A stretch of 64,000 bases of DNA from Molanna angustata (lineage: Eukaryota > Arthropoda > Insecta > Trichoptera > Molannidae), in NCBI GenBank assembly GCA_963576475.1, contig OY754982.1:22618336-22682335 (forward strand). The letters are read 5' to 3'. The notes beneath the pieces were generated by a model. It saw only the letters and a list, made by a program, of their open reading frames with translations. It searched no databases and was not told the origin of the DNA. Shown here piece after piece: positions 1-12,090 of the stretch; the first letter of the stretch is position 1; every line of letters starts with the position of its first letter. The position numbers and the translations under genes are program-made.

Positions 1-985
1 GTTTATTAACTTAACCTGATGCATTAATGCAACGTTACATCGTATTTTTCCAGATATTTTGATCTTCTTTAATTTATAAAAAAATATAATGGGCTCAAAA
101 ATTGGGGTATGCTTATTATTTTCCTACAAGAATATATACAGATCATAATTAAAAAGTTAAGGTACCTATATTTTTCTTTATTAATATCCAAACTAACTAG
201 TTTATTTTTTTCAAAATGATTCGTTTTGTAGTAATGACGCAAATTCAAATTGAAAAAATAGGTACGTTGGCAGCAGTCCCCCCCTTAAAATTAATTCTAA
301 TAGCAATTATTTATCTTTCCAAAGTGATTATATTTTTGTAATCAAATTGATAAAATCAATACTTACAGTATACTCTATATAAAATGTCACGGACAACTAT
401 TTTTTTGACAACACAGATTCAATAATAATCCTTCACAGGAACACCACAAAATGTATAAAAAAGTAGAAATTGTCTTGACACTCAAAATAACAAACACTAC
501 ACTCACAACATTATTAATGTATTTTGATGAACATAACCTATCTTTTCGAAATATCGAAATATACTCATACCTACTGTGAAAATTCAAAATTCGAACTAAT
601 TCATTGCACTCCGTTTCGTTTTTGCACACTGTTCAACATTCGCGATATTATGACGTAGGGTACTTGATTAAAAACTGAATACCAATCATTGTTTTTACGA
701 AAACAATGGGAATGACATATGCATGTTCGAATGATTTATGCGATTTGTTTTGTGAAATAATAATAATAAATGACGTATTTGAGATGCGTTATCAGATAAA
801 AGTGTAGGCACAGATGCGGCTGCCTGAGACAGCTGTAGCCATATCGACTGAACTCCGGTTCGGTTTGGCGTGTGCTCCATGTTTAGGGTAGACGCCGTCA
901 TATAGGGTGAGACAGTACCGAACTGTACACTGCACCATTTCATTATTATTTTATTTTTTGATATATAAGTATCAGTTGAGACGGA
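1..985. other. AT-rich start of window, nothing recognised
   Basis: Short open frames only. 795-935 is GC-richer (GATGCGGCTGCCTGAGACAG, CCGGTTCGGTTTGGCGTGTG) and may be an unclassified repeat, but it does not recur clearly in this window. Confidence 0.35.
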
Positions 986-989
986 AAAA

Positions 990-1132
990 GAAGCGTGGGA
1001 CATCCTCAGACACGGTGGTCAGACTACATCAAAGCAGTGGCTGAGAGTAATTAGAAGCGGTGTGCCCAGCTAAGAGAGGAGTGGGAGAAGAGGGGGGAGG
1101 CCCATGTTCAACTCTGGATGCAAACAGGCTGA
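990..1132 (+). mobile_element. Non-LTR retrotransposon 3' end fragment
   Basis: Translation in one frame gives RWSDYIKAVAESN, a stop, then CAQLREEWEKRGEAH and LWMQTG before a terminal stop. This is the layout of the extreme C-terminus of RTE-type LINE ORFs (a tryptophan-rich W..Rd....W tail). It is 5'-truncated and has one internal stop, so it is a dead copy. Confidence 0.45.
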
Positions 1133-1254
1133 CGGAAAAGAAGTATCAGTTGATAAAAGCCCAATCGATCAAACGAAAACAAGTCTGTGGAGCTAAAACC
1201 AACGTGAGAGCCAGGTTGTCTTAAGTAAAGTACCCATTCTGAATGTAGTACCAT

Positions 1255-1378
1255 TTTTGGTTAAACGAGACTGGTGCGTGATACACACATGTGTCGTGCT
1301 TACATATAGGGTACATGTCGTGCTTATTGGGTAATGCACACCCGCACACATGTCTCTGATTAACGTAACGGTGTGATT
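1255..1378 (+). repeat. Dispersed repeat family 'Rep-1', partial copy
   Basis: Contains GAGACTGGTGCGTG, then ACACATGTGTCGTGCTT and AATGCACACCCGCACAC. The same blocks occur in the same order at 5700-5850 and 62760-62890, and in reverse at 5250-5330. It is a fragment of a non-coding dispersed family whose longest copy (62645-62915) ends in a GTAT microsatellite. Confidence 0.6.
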
Positions 1379-1889
1379 AAATGTAATTAACTTAATAAAT
1401 CATTTATTTAATTTAATAAATACCTATAAGTCTCCTGTTTTGTTTTTATATATTTTCATAATATGTTGACTAATTAAGCGTCGTATCAAAAAAAGAAAGT
1501 CTTTAAATCGTTATTGGAAGTGGTATTTTCATAACCTTTGCCCGTCTCCTTTCTATGAATACTTTTATCACGTTGAAGTCACCACTATAGGTTTAAAGAT
1601 ATGACGGGAGCGGAATATAGATATTTGGAGTTTTCGTATCTGATCTTATGATATCGCTTTGCTGTGCTATATTACTCGCCCATGGCTTATTCGTGTACAG
1701 GAAGCTCAAAGATCAAAAGTTTGTACTTTTCAATATCAATTCGCAACAATTATACTAAAATTAATTTATGCAAAATAAACTTCATAATTTTTGAGACTTC
1801 CAGTAGATGACTTTAGAGTTTTTGATTTCACAGAGCCAACAACTAAGCAAGAGCATTTTTGTGACAATATAATAAACGACTTCTAAATT

Positions 1890-1965
1890 AATGTGTGTCA
1901 AGATAGAAAAACTGCGGCGTTCGGTCCTCTCTACCTACCCCATGGCGTGATAGTATATAATATCT
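1890..1965 (+). mobile_element. LINE 3' terminal scrap
   Basis: The stretch GTCAAGATAGAAAAACTG, GCGTTCGGTCCTCTCT and CTACCCCATGGCGTGAT matches the ends of the larger LINE fragments at 19560-19985 and 40841-41300, which encode a ...SAYPVRDMA C-terminus. Only the last ~75 bp remain. Confidence 0.55.
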
Positions 1966-2904
1966 TATATTATATTTCATACAATTCACCTATACTATGT
2001 TCAGATTGACGTACGCCTTTGCAAATTGAAGAGAAAGAGTCCAATTTAGTCCTCGAATTTATAACCTCTCCGTTTTTAGAAGTTGGGTAAAAACGGCACT
2101 GTACAAATTTGTATTATTGATAAACAATAAACAGTATTTCGTACAGAGATTGTTATAATTTGTACAACCATAACGTATGATGGTGGAACTACTTAATAAA
2201 CATAATAAAAAACAATTAATGATACGATGCACCCCTGCATATCAATATAACAATATCATAGTGCACGTCTGCAAAAGAGACGGCATGCGGATAGGTCCAG
2301 ACGTTGATAGCTCCGTCCCTGTCTATGACGGGCAGGGCGTCTGCCGTCGGAGCATTTGCTATAATACAATATAGGTACCTAGTCACACCGCGATACAACC
2401 AGATACAACACGACACAGTAATCCCCATTTTTATCGTCCAACTATTTGGGAACGAGATTTCTATACAAAACGATATTGAGAACAATACATACCTATGTAC
2501 ATAATATTGTGGCTATTAGCTCAAAGCTGACTTGCTCACGCACACACAATACCTACTTATTTATTAATAAAAGCACGCACAGTATATTGTATTCTAAAGA
2601 AAAAAATGACTTAACATACCTACGTAAGAAATACTCGATTACCTACATTATGTCATATTCTGGGGGACTACTCATGACACACCGTTCTTAATAGGTTCGT
2701 ATCTTGCCTTAATCTTAAAAATGTATAATCAGTACTCGATTATAATCCAATCTTAATCTTTCTCTACATTTAATCACGGAAATCGGTTAGTATCAACGTT
2801 TAGTATGAAATTGTCATTAATTGTTGTACTTATAAATTAATATAGTTATATTAATTAATATTTTTAATAAATAAAAATAAAACACTTGTTTAGAATCAAT
2901 TCCA

Positions 2905-2965
2905 CTATTTATTAAGACTACAACCTACAACCGATTTCGTGCTAAGCACATTTTCAAGTAGTAAA
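2905..2965 (-). repeat. Possible degenerate Penelope-type terminal motif
   Basis: On the minus strand, CTTGAAAATGTGCTTAGCA is followed by CGAAATCGGTTG. This resembles a decayed hammerhead-like terminus (CTGAtGA, a short hairpin, CGAAACCGGT) as seen more clearly at 30345-30405. The core is too degraded to be called a ribozyme. Confidence 0.25.
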
Positions 2966-3521
2966 TATACATACGTTTAACAGAGTTTGAAAAGAAGACA
3001 ATATGTCTAATTCTGATTCGTTTCAGAGTACGAAGACGTCTAAAATATCGGGCAACCGTGGATAAAAGGATTTTATCCGCGCGGTGTTACGTAATGAGTC
3101 CCGTATAAATGCAGTCAACTTTTTGACTTTTCTCATATACTAAAATTCAGACGGATAACTTTATACGCACCAGAATAGGATAATATACTGTGTATATAAA
3201 TAAGGGTTGCAAATGAAATTACAAAAAGTAGAGTAACATAAAACTGAAAATTGGTAATCATCAAATGGTAAGCATTTTATTTTGATATTTTAAATAGATA
3301 ATTTACAATTTAGGCATTGGTCTGCGAATTATGAATCTTCTACCCTCCACGACCACGACCAATCAGAGACCCTTCTGGCAATATGTCAAAAAATATAACA
3401 TTGGACTTTAGACAGATTGACATCAAACAATCCCTTGTCTGTAGTTCATCCAATATGCACACGTTGGCCCACATTATAGCAGTCAATGATATACAATACA
3501 ATATTCTCGGTCAAAACATAT

Positions 3522-4240
3522 GTACAACGAGTGGGTAGTGGCCAACGTAATACTCCTCACTACCAAGTCACTCCACAAAGTGTTCAAATTATGGATGGAA
3601 AATTTCAAGCATATTTATGAAATGAATTTGTTAATTTTTTTTTATTTAAATATTTTATCATGAAAACTTGATACCTTTTTCTTCTATGCCGCCATTTTAT
3701 GAAAGTGATGTGCCTTTTTACCAATTTGAAAATAAAAATAACAAACTTCGAGTTTCCTGAGCTTGAGGTCATTTTGAAATATTCGACAGTAAAAAAATTA
3801 ATAAGCACTATTTAGATATTCTTCAAAATCTAATGGTGTCTAAGCGAGTATTTGATATACAAATACACAATATACACAGACATTGGATTTTCCCTGTCAG
3901 GAGTCAATGATATTTTTATTGACAATTTTTTAACATCTCAATACAGACGAAGTTGGGATATTATAGAAGAACCAGGAACTCAACTGGTTTGTGTGATCAC
4001 TTTATGCGTTCGCTCAACGTTCACCAATTATGCCTTCTTATCAACGCAATTTTGAATATTCTATATATTTTAATTATGAGAAACAGATCGTTTGAAAATA
4101 AGACTTTTTACTATCGCCATCTATGAAGTAACGAAAAAACCTTTTTTTTAACGCAATATATTGATAAAATTGTTTTTTTTTTGTAAACAATGAAAGCAAC
4201 AGTCCTTATACATGAGGTGACGGTATTCTCGCACAAATGT
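3522..4240 (+). repeat. Dispersed repeat family 'Rep-2', near full-length copy
   Basis: Starts with ACGAGTGGGTAGTGGCCAAC and runs through GAGTTTCCTGAGCTTGAGGT, CAGACGAAGTTGGGATATTA and TGATCACTTTATGCG to TGAAAGCAACAGTCCTTATA. The first part is shared with 49639-49985. The second part is shared with 13370-13862, 26560-26900 and 58690-59035. No protein-coding capacity is visible. The class is unknown. Confidence 0.6.
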
Positions 4241-4244
4241 CATC

Positions 4245-4465
4245 CCTGAACTGCGTCAGAAATATTATTTCATTTTTGACTTGTTTACCTACTCGTACCA
4301 ATGTGAACGTTGCGCAAGCGCATAAAGTGATCACGTATACCAGCCGCTAGTCCTATAGGTGCTTTGAGTTCCTGGTTATTTTATAATTTCCAACTTTGTC
4401 TCTATTGAGATATTCAAAATTTGTCAAAAATATCACAGATATAACATTATAATCTAAACAGGACA
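4245..4465 (-). repeat. Rep-2 partial copy, inverted next to the preceding copy
   Basis: Contains GAACGTTGCGCAAGCGCATA, GTGATCACGTATACCAGCCG, GAGTTCCTGG and CAACTTTGTCTCTATTGAG. These are the reverse complement of blocks at 3940-4040. It forms an imperfect inverted pair with the 3522-4240 copy. Confidence 0.55.
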
Positions 4466-5239
4466 CATCATATTTACCACATATGTATATGTATTGAAAT
4501 ATTTGCATGCAAATAAATTAACGTAAAACAACATGTATGACAAAATCATTTGCATTGCGATAACATTTGTTATTTAATAACCTGACATACTTGTTAAATA
4601 AATAACTATATTTAAAAAATATTTATTCGAGTGATTAACATTGATCGGAATGCATAAAATGAATGTATATATACACAATATATACACAATATGCAGGTAG
4701 CATTAATTCTGTACAACTGTTTACTTTCCACTACTATGGAATAGGGAATAATTTTTATTTTAAATTTATTTTATTGGTCGATAGAGAGTTATACAGTCTA
4801 CATAGTTTATAAAACAGACTATGTACATTGCTTTATTAGTGGACCAATGAAAACTCCATGCATTATTCAATAAGAAAATTAATATTGATACAAAAATTAC
4901 AAATAATGTATATAGGCCGTCCACGCTTAACTTTGGTATGATTTATTGCAAAAATATGCTATCAACATGTTAATAACATGTAAATATCACATGTTTTACG
5001 TGTTTTGAACATGTAAAATAAATCTGTAATTTAATATGTTATAAAAAATGAAAAATATCGACGGTTGTCAAATGTGTCGCATATTTTTATGATGAGTCAT
5101 ACCAAAGTTAATCTTGGATAAACTTTAATTGATTTACTAGTACATAAAAAACAATAAAATAGGACAGCTGATTAAATCTAAGTACTAGGAAAGATACAAC
5201 TGTCCAAAACGGCCTAAACGCATAAACTAAGTGTCATTT

Positions 5240-5480
5240 TTAATACTGCGTGACACACCGGCTTAGAATAGTGCTTCCACTCAAGCGTGTATTTCCACAC
5301 ACCAGTCTCGTCTCACCTAAAAAGGAACTACATTCAGAATGGGAAGTGAACCTCATTACAGAACTATGTGACATGTTATTGTTGCCTGTTGTATTTTCGA
5401 TTACTCGGCTCTTACGGGACACCCAAAAACGATATTAACAGAAAATAATGGAAGCACTATTCTTAGCAGGTGGTACCTCA
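5240..5480 (-). repeat. Rep-1 copy (minus orientation)
   Basis: Reverse-complement copy of the 62645-62915 element. On the minus strand it reads AATAGTGCTTCCATTATTTT, GGGTGTCCCGTAAGAGCC, ATCGAAAATACAACAGGC and GGTGAGACGAGACTGGTG. The first block also recurs inverted at the other end of this copy, at about 5267-5283. Confidence 0.55.
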
Positions 5481-5584
5481 CAGCATAATAAAACATTATT
5501 ATGAAGTAGTGAAATTAAAAGAGATCCACGAACTAGAATAAAATGATAAAAAGTGATATTTTGATATTATTTTGATTGAAGCTA

Positions 5585-5850
5585 TGAGGCACCGGCTTGA
5601 AATAGTGCTTCTACTTTCAGGTTAAGAGCCGATTAGTCGAAAATCAACAGGCGAAATATGTAACATCTCACATAATAATATATATACTATATAGTTCAGC
5701 AATGAGGTTAACCACCAATTTTGAATTTGCTATTTTTGGTGAGACGAGACTGGTTTGTGGGAATATACGCACGTGTCGTGTTTTCTTTTATAAGTTAATG
5801 CACACCAGCACACCTGCCTCTGGTTATCTCACATTGTGGGAATTTTACAA
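5585..5850 (+). repeat. Rep-1 copy (plus orientation)
   Basis: Carries GGCTTGAAATAGTGCTTCTA, GCCGATTAGTCGAAAATCAA, GGTGAGACGAGACTGG, the ACGCACGTGTCGTG block and AATGCACACCAGCACACCTG. These match the order in the 62645-62915 copy. Confidence 0.6.
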
Positions 5851-5904
5851 TTTTAGATTTTTTTTTACCTGTACATACTCGAATTAAACATATTTTGGTA
5901 CTCG

Positions 5905-6185
5905 TATCATCATCATCATCAGTGGCTCCACAGCCCGTTGCGAGCCTCGGCCTCCTCCGGCATTCCTCGCCATCTTCCTCTATCCTGGCACGTGTTCCTC
6001 CAGTCTCTTACACCAACAATATCCTGCTGAACGCCTTTCAGCCATCGGGAGTTTAGGTCTACCAACGTTGCTTCTACCTTGGGGCTTTGTGTGTATGATC
6101 CTCTTTGGCACTATAATTTCTTCGCCCATTCTTTCCACGTGTCCTGCCCATCGCAGCTTCCCTATTTTTATTACCTTCATGCGTA
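5905..6185 (-). mobile_element. RTE-like LINE 3' end fragment
   Basis: The minus strand encodes GKLRWAGHVERM, then a GRSNVGRPKL block, then a degraded tail that aligns in another frame with EEAEARNGLWSH. It ends in a (GAT)n run (ATCATCATCATCATC on the plus strand). The RWAGHV..M / GRP..RW arrangement is characteristic of C-termini of RTE-type LINE ORFs. Confidence 0.65.
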
Positions 6186-6482
6186 GACATATACATATTC
6201 AATAGGTAGGTATATGTTTTTATGTCAGGGGCGGACAGACAAAACTAATTATGAATTCATACCTCGTCTCTCTCTCTCCGTCGGGTTGGGCTGGGTCTGT
6301 CTGGGATCCAAATCCAACAAAAGACGGATAAAAATAAAACAATGGTTTTTATGAATAATTATTTCTACATATTTTACCAATTGGTTGATCATTATTTAAG
6401 TAAGTCACATTGTACATGTATGACAATCATGTCCTCCTGCCAAATATATAAAGAATACCATGCCAGCGTTGCAAAACAATTT

Positions 6483-7140
6483 TTATTAAGCGCACTTAAC
6501 ACGGACGAGTTTTTCAACGAGGTCCGGTATTCAACGCTTAAAACAGCATACAAAAAATACAGGTTACTCAATACATCGCATAAAGCATAAAGTTCCTTTA
6601 TTTGCGACCCATATTATTGCAATTACGAAAAAATTAAATATGCCATTTATGTGAAAAATAGCAACATTTTATATTTCGCTTGTTCCGCGTTTCGTTATTC
6701 AATAGTGTTTTATCTTTCTCTCGTTTTCTTCGCTTGATTTTCGCATTTTGACTACCCGGCAATGTATTTACCTTTCGTGTTGATTAGGAGGCAAGTACTG
6801 CCTCGAATTTGGCATTAGTTTGTTGCTCTAATACACTTAAAAACTCGTGTTGAATTCAAGGCACGTGTCCTCCAAATGCACACGGTTTAACGACGCAAAC
6901 TGTTCCTGCTAATACGGTTTCAATTCAAGGTAATTAATTATTGAATATGGAACATATATAGCCATGAAGTTCACGCGCTATTTCATTTCGCTCGCATTTC
7001 GTCTGTCACTGTCACATTTGTATTTTGTTCACAGATTATATGGTAGTAACGCGTTGAAAAATAGATCACGTTTTATTTTTTCCCACCGCGTTGAAAAACC
7101 TGAACCTCGTTGAAAATCTCGTCCGTGTTAAGTGCACTTT
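6483..7140. mobile_element. Non-autonomous DNA transposon with long terminal inverted repeats
   Basis: The left end GCGCACTTAACACGGACGAG then TTTTTCAACGAGGTCCGG is mirrored at the right end. Read on the minus strand, that end is GTGCACTTAACACGGACGAG then ATTTTCAACGAGGTTCAGG. TTAA is embedded in both ends, but the identity continues outside it, so the exact boundary is unclear. No transposase is visible in the ~650 bp. Confidence 0.6.
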
Positions 7141-7149
7141 ACTCTCCGC

Positions 7150-8232
7150 TACTATGTAATAGTTGACTCGTGAGAAGAATGAGTTCAGAAACCTCGAGAA
7201 AGTTGAACACATGAACCCAATGGTAAATGTGGAGGTTGGAAGATCCAGAGATCCGACCTTATCAAGTGCAAGTCCGCTACAGGACCATCAATTACCGAAA
7301 CCCCACGATCTGCCCATGACCTTCCAAAATGAAGGATGATTCCTTTTGCAGCCATGAGGCAAAGGAGCAAGAAACATAGAAGAACATAAAAGCCGAGACT
7401 TTGTAATTGTGGAGAGTCATGAATTCGAAAATTATAAGCGTATTTTTTTACTATCAGTCAAATCAAATATAAAGTGATATCGTGTATGTAAAGTTCATTG
7501 ACAGAGTTGATTAGTTTTCCATATACAACGATAAAAAATTTCTCTGCGATTTCATATTATGTCAACACATTCTGAAAAATTCTAGTAATTGATCTTTTAA
7601 TTAAGTAAAAAATAATTTAAACACTGGAAAACGATTTAATAAGAAATAGATACTTCAACGATACTTTTACCTATTTTTAACTGAAACACTCAAACAATTT
7701 ATTTTGTTTCATGATGCACATGAAAAATATTATCGTGAACACATGTCATATGTATTATACACAATACAAATTGTAATATTTAAATATAAAAATAAATGTG
7801 TATATTTATTATTCTTGTAGATACACCAAGTACAAATACAATTATTTACATTTAAATAGAAATGCTAATCTTATCTTAAACCAATAATATATTTTAAGTC
7901 GCACGACACAGAAAATATATTATTCATTTCAGGGCACCGAGTCAAGTTGCAATAAAACTAGATGGAAATTATTTTTTTCAGTTTGAATATACCAACATAT
8001 TTTTCTCCAATCTGCACTTCTATTCATTTCCAGCCTGCATTATTTTACTGATAGGTTTAAAAATAACTATATTTGAATACCTACAGATCTATATGTGCTA
8101 TCATATGAATTATTTCCAATTGAAGATTGATCTTAAAATTAATTTGGCTCATTTATAATAATTGACGCATTAACCTACTAATTCTTTTGTGGAAGTGTTT
8201 ATGCGGGCAAAAAACTGTGGTAAAATAAAAGC
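7150..8232. other. No gene seen; AT-rich spacer
   Basis: 7180-7390 is moderately GC-rich, but no domain could be recognised in any frame. 7400-8230 is AT-rich with short open frames only. I see no exon-like conservation signal or family repeat here. Confidence 0.4.
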
Positions 8233-8244
8233 ATTTTTAAACCG

Positions 8245-8972
8245 GTCTAGGACACTTGGCTGCGGCCACTTGGTTGCGGGACACTTGGGTGCGGGACACT
8301 TGGCTGCGGGACACTTGGCTGCGGTGGATATTTGGCTGCGGCGGACACTTGGCTGCGGGACACTTGGGTGCGAGCCCATTTGGTCGCGAATTCAAAAATA
8401 TTTTTTTCTGCTTAGGAATGAATTGTTTCTTACTAATTTTTGTAATGCTCTTTATATACATCATGTAGTTGACATTTAAAATATACAGAGATATATTTAA
8501 GTTTGAAAATATAAAGTAAAAACAAGTTTATTAAGTGAAATTATTTTTCATACTACGAGTATAAATATGAGAATTTTTTTGGTATCACAACAAATTTCGA
8601 AAAAAAAAATATAATTCACTTTTCATGTAGGCATGGGTATAAAAAATTCTCATATTTATACTATGAAAAATAATTTCATTAAATAACCTTGTTTTTACTT
8701 TATACTTTTAAACTTAAATATATCTCTTTATATTTTAAATGTCTGTGTATACTTGTATATCAATTTCATATATATAAAGAGCATTACAAAAATCAGTACA
8801 AAACACTTCATTCCTTAGCAGAAAAAAATATTTTTGAATTCGCGACCAAGTGGGCTCGCAACCAAGTGTCCGTCGCACCCAAAAGTCCCGCAGCCAAGTG
8901 TCCGCCGAAGCCAAGTGTCCCGCAGTCAAGTGTCCCGCACCCAAGTGGCCGCAGCCAAGTGTCCCATTCCGT
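8245..8972. mobile_element. Fold-back element with iterated GC-rich termini
   Basis: Both ends consist of repeated ~15-bp units (GGGACACTTGGCTGC on the left, GCAGCCAAGTGTCCC on the right). The AT-rich interior is also palindromic: GAATTCAAAAATATTTTTTT on the left is mirrored by AAAAATATTTTTGAATTC on the right, and CTCATATTTATA at 8640-8655 mirrors TATAAATATGAGA near 8565. The arms are ~340 bp each and nearly meet in the middle. This is the architecture of fold-back transposons. No transposase is present. The apparent open frames over the GC-rich units arise because the unit length is a multiple of three and lacks stops. Confidence 0.7.
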
Positions 8973-9059
8973 TTTTAAACATCGTGTCGTTGGGGTTTCA
9001 TCAATAAAAATTATGGCGCTGCTTTCTTTAACACGTGTGTTGAACTTCTAGTCACCTAC

Positions 9060-11395
9060 GATCCTCCATTTATCATAATATTATGTAGGTACTTCAATAC
9101 CATTTTTGTTCGTATTAATATCTATTAAAAATGATGGACGATCGGTCATTCATTGAAACACCCTCGGAATATAAAACATGGAGACGCCGTGAACCGTCTC
9201 GGGTTAACTTAGCGTAGGCGAACAGGCTCTATCATGCCCTCCAGGGGAGACACGTTCAAAATCACAGTGAAACTTTAGAGTTCTATAAAAAAGTACAGAT
9301 CCATTCTTCTGGATGATTTCACAAAGCAATCTGGATGGATCCCCTCTGCTGATTGTGTCGTCGAAATATTAAGAAGTCAACGTCTCTGGAGATGTCTCAT
9401 TTCTAAACAGTTCAAAAAGGAAGAAAATACTTCAACATCACAGAAAGGAAAGAAGAGTTTAATATCTAAAATAACGGTCCTTACTGATAGCTCAGTTAGT
9501 TTAGTATCAGACACTTGAGCCATAGACTTAACTATAGATTCCCCATCAAATTTCGTACTTCTTATTCTATAAGATGTCAGGTAGGATTTTGATGATTAAC
9601 TTTATAAATCTCCTAAATGATGTTACTTGTTTTTGTATGCGTGTTTAATTCATATTTATTTTATTTTGTTTTTTTTTAATATATAATAGAACTTCTAATT
9701 ATATATTATGTTATAAACCTGTTTAAGGCTCTTTTTAGTAGGTACAACTAGTAAGGTAAAATATTAAGCAATAAATTGCTGGAGGGAGAAAAAAATGTTA
9801 AAAGAAAAAGAGAAGCAAAAGCAATAACAAGTTCATTACTAAGCCATTTGTATCTACATAATTGCATAATGTATGTAAGTATTCATTCTTTGCTCAATTA
9901 AAACATCTTATATTATATCGGCTTCATTTTTGTAAGCCTCAAATTTGTTATTATTGGTTGTTTAACTAATATTTGATATAGTACCTATAGTTCCCATAAA
10001 TCCGTTTATAATAATGTATATTATACGAGTGCCAGTTTATAAAGAAAGCGCTAAAATAGATAAATTGTACCTATACGTATAAAAGAGGTTTAAGGAATGA
10101 GTCGAATGAGATTGAATGACTAATTTGAAGATTATATAAACTTTTCGTTGGACACAAACAATACTGTTTTTTTTTAATATTGATAGGTATTATTACTAAC
10201 TCCGCATGTTAAAAATACTTTTAATGGTGAAAAAAACTTGTTGATTATCACTATCAACATGAATATAAATGTAGATTTTATTCTTAGATAAAAATGATGA
10301 CAAACATCACTTTTCTACTAGTTTAGATATTAGCTACCACATTGCTACATCGATCAAGCTTCATTTATTAAAAAAAACAAACGCAAATTATGCCAAGCGT
10401 TTGTTTGAAAAATAACTAGGTGCCTAGTCGTTAAAATCCCTTACTTCACGGACTCAAAGACTATAAAACCACGAGAACCGACAAATCCTAAACCTAAACA
10501 AGAAAACGTCTATAAAACTCGAACCAACATACGTGGCAGCAAGCATTATTTCCTGGAATGCTAAAAGCTCTAGCCCATGTGAAGGAACTAACGTGGTATT
10601 GTTTACTCTGCACTCGAATGTTGACACAGACTTAATGACCGGTCGCGGACTATTGTTTTGGAAGCGAGTACCAAATGAAAGCTTTTATTATTAGTTTCCT
10701 TCCAACAGTTATTTATTTTTGTTTCAAACCTTGAAGCATCGATCACTATCAAACAGAACGGTAAAGTTAAGAAAACTAATCCTAATTTCAATTTATTCAA
10801 CTTGATTCTTGATCAAATAAATTGTACACATAAAACACTAATAGACCAATATTCAGCGACAGCCAATTTTTCGTCATAAAAGCTGATTACTAATTAATAA
10901 TTATAAAATCGACTGAAATGAAAAAAAAAACTCATGAAGTCAAAATATTTAATATGGTTCGTCTTCAAACTTTAAAAATCAGATGCATAGTTAGAATAGT
11001 AATTTATTCGGTATTTCTATCTTTAATTATGTAATTTGATTTGGTGTTTATATTATTCTGGGTCGTCTGAAGATAAATCTTTAATGGTCCTGTCAAAGGT
11101 TAATTTAAAGCTTCATCTGTTCCTGCATCTAGCGCTGGTGTTTGTTGTTTCTTCTGTGATGATGTTACGATGCAGGAAACGGATGCAAATAATATATCTA
11201 AACATTGTTTAAAATTCACAGTAGGTAAAGGTCTATATCCCATTTGGAAATTCATGAATCACCATTGGATACACCAGCACCTAATCTCCAAATCATCAAA
11301 TAATAAATTATGCGTTATCCTGTTTCAAATAAAGTTAATTATTTTCTTCTTCTTTTATACGTGTCGTGTCAAGTTTCCCAGACGCGTCGGTTAGC
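9060..11395. other. AT-rich spacer, nothing recognised
   Basis: 9180-9250 is slightly GC-richer, but its translation (WRRREPSRVNLA and flanks) matches nothing I know. The remainder has only short chance ORFs. No splice-linked exon set or known repeat was found. Confidence 0.4.
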
Positions 11396-11559
11396 AATCA
11401 CTTGACGAAGGCAATCACAACTATTCTACATTCCTCACTCCAATCCATTCTCGGATGTTCCACAGCCAACATCTCTGCCTTTTATCAGTTCCACGTCAGG
11501 ATGTGACCAAGATAGGAGACTGCGGATTTTTGCGCATTATAACAGTTCTCTATAGATGC

Positions 11560-11823
11560 ATCTACAAAGCACCCAAACTGTCTGAACATATAAGACTAAG
11601 CGGGCTAAGATGGGCCGGGCATGTTCAGAGAATGCCAAAAAGAGTCTTAGAGGGGCACCCAGGTGGCAAAAGAAAGGTCGGGAGACCGAGGATGCGATGG
11701 GAAGATGATATTGGGAGGGACGCATCCCAGCTTCTGAATGTGCCAAACTGGAGGGTCGCAGCAGGTAACAGGAGAGGTTGGAGGAGGAAGTTGCTGGAGG
11801 CCAAGGCTCGATATGGGCTGTAG
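11560..11823 (+). mobile_element. LINE ORF2 C-terminal fragment
   Basis: Encodes LRWAGHVQRMPKR, then KRKVGRPRMRWEDDIGRD, then NWRVAAGNRRGWRRKLLEAK and a stop. This is the standard C-terminal tail of a large LINE group found in many insects. It is 5'-truncated, but this last ~85-residue stretch is open. Confidence 0.75.
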
Positions 11824-11824
11824 A

Positions 11825-12090
11825 GCCATTGAAGAAGAATCCAAGAGTTCTCTGCTGCTGTTGACTGTCCTCAGAACTGCGTCGTATTCGTGCCGTATAG
11901 GGTCGTGATCCCCAACAGATGTACCCCGCACATAGTTCCTCCAGACCTCTATCTACAGCAAGATGTGTCGCATCTCTTTTCGTGGATTTGACAGCTTGAC
12001 CTGGTCGATCAATGTTATTGGTGATCTCCCCCTCGGTCTTCTTCCTGGAACGCTATCCAACATCACTGACCTCACAAGGCTTTCGCTTTG
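11825..12090 (-). mobile_element. LINE fragment, opposite orientation
   Basis: On the minus strand, RKKTEGEITNNIDRPGQAVK is followed by LAVDRGLEELCAG. This is the degraded GRP..R / DR..W tail of a related LINE, placed tail to tail with the plus-strand fragment just upstream. Confidence 0.5.

Noticed and set aside
8170..9051. Open frames with repeated AAKCP / GAGHL motifs
   Set aside because: They read through the iterated GC-rich 15-mers of the fold-back element in several frames on both strands.
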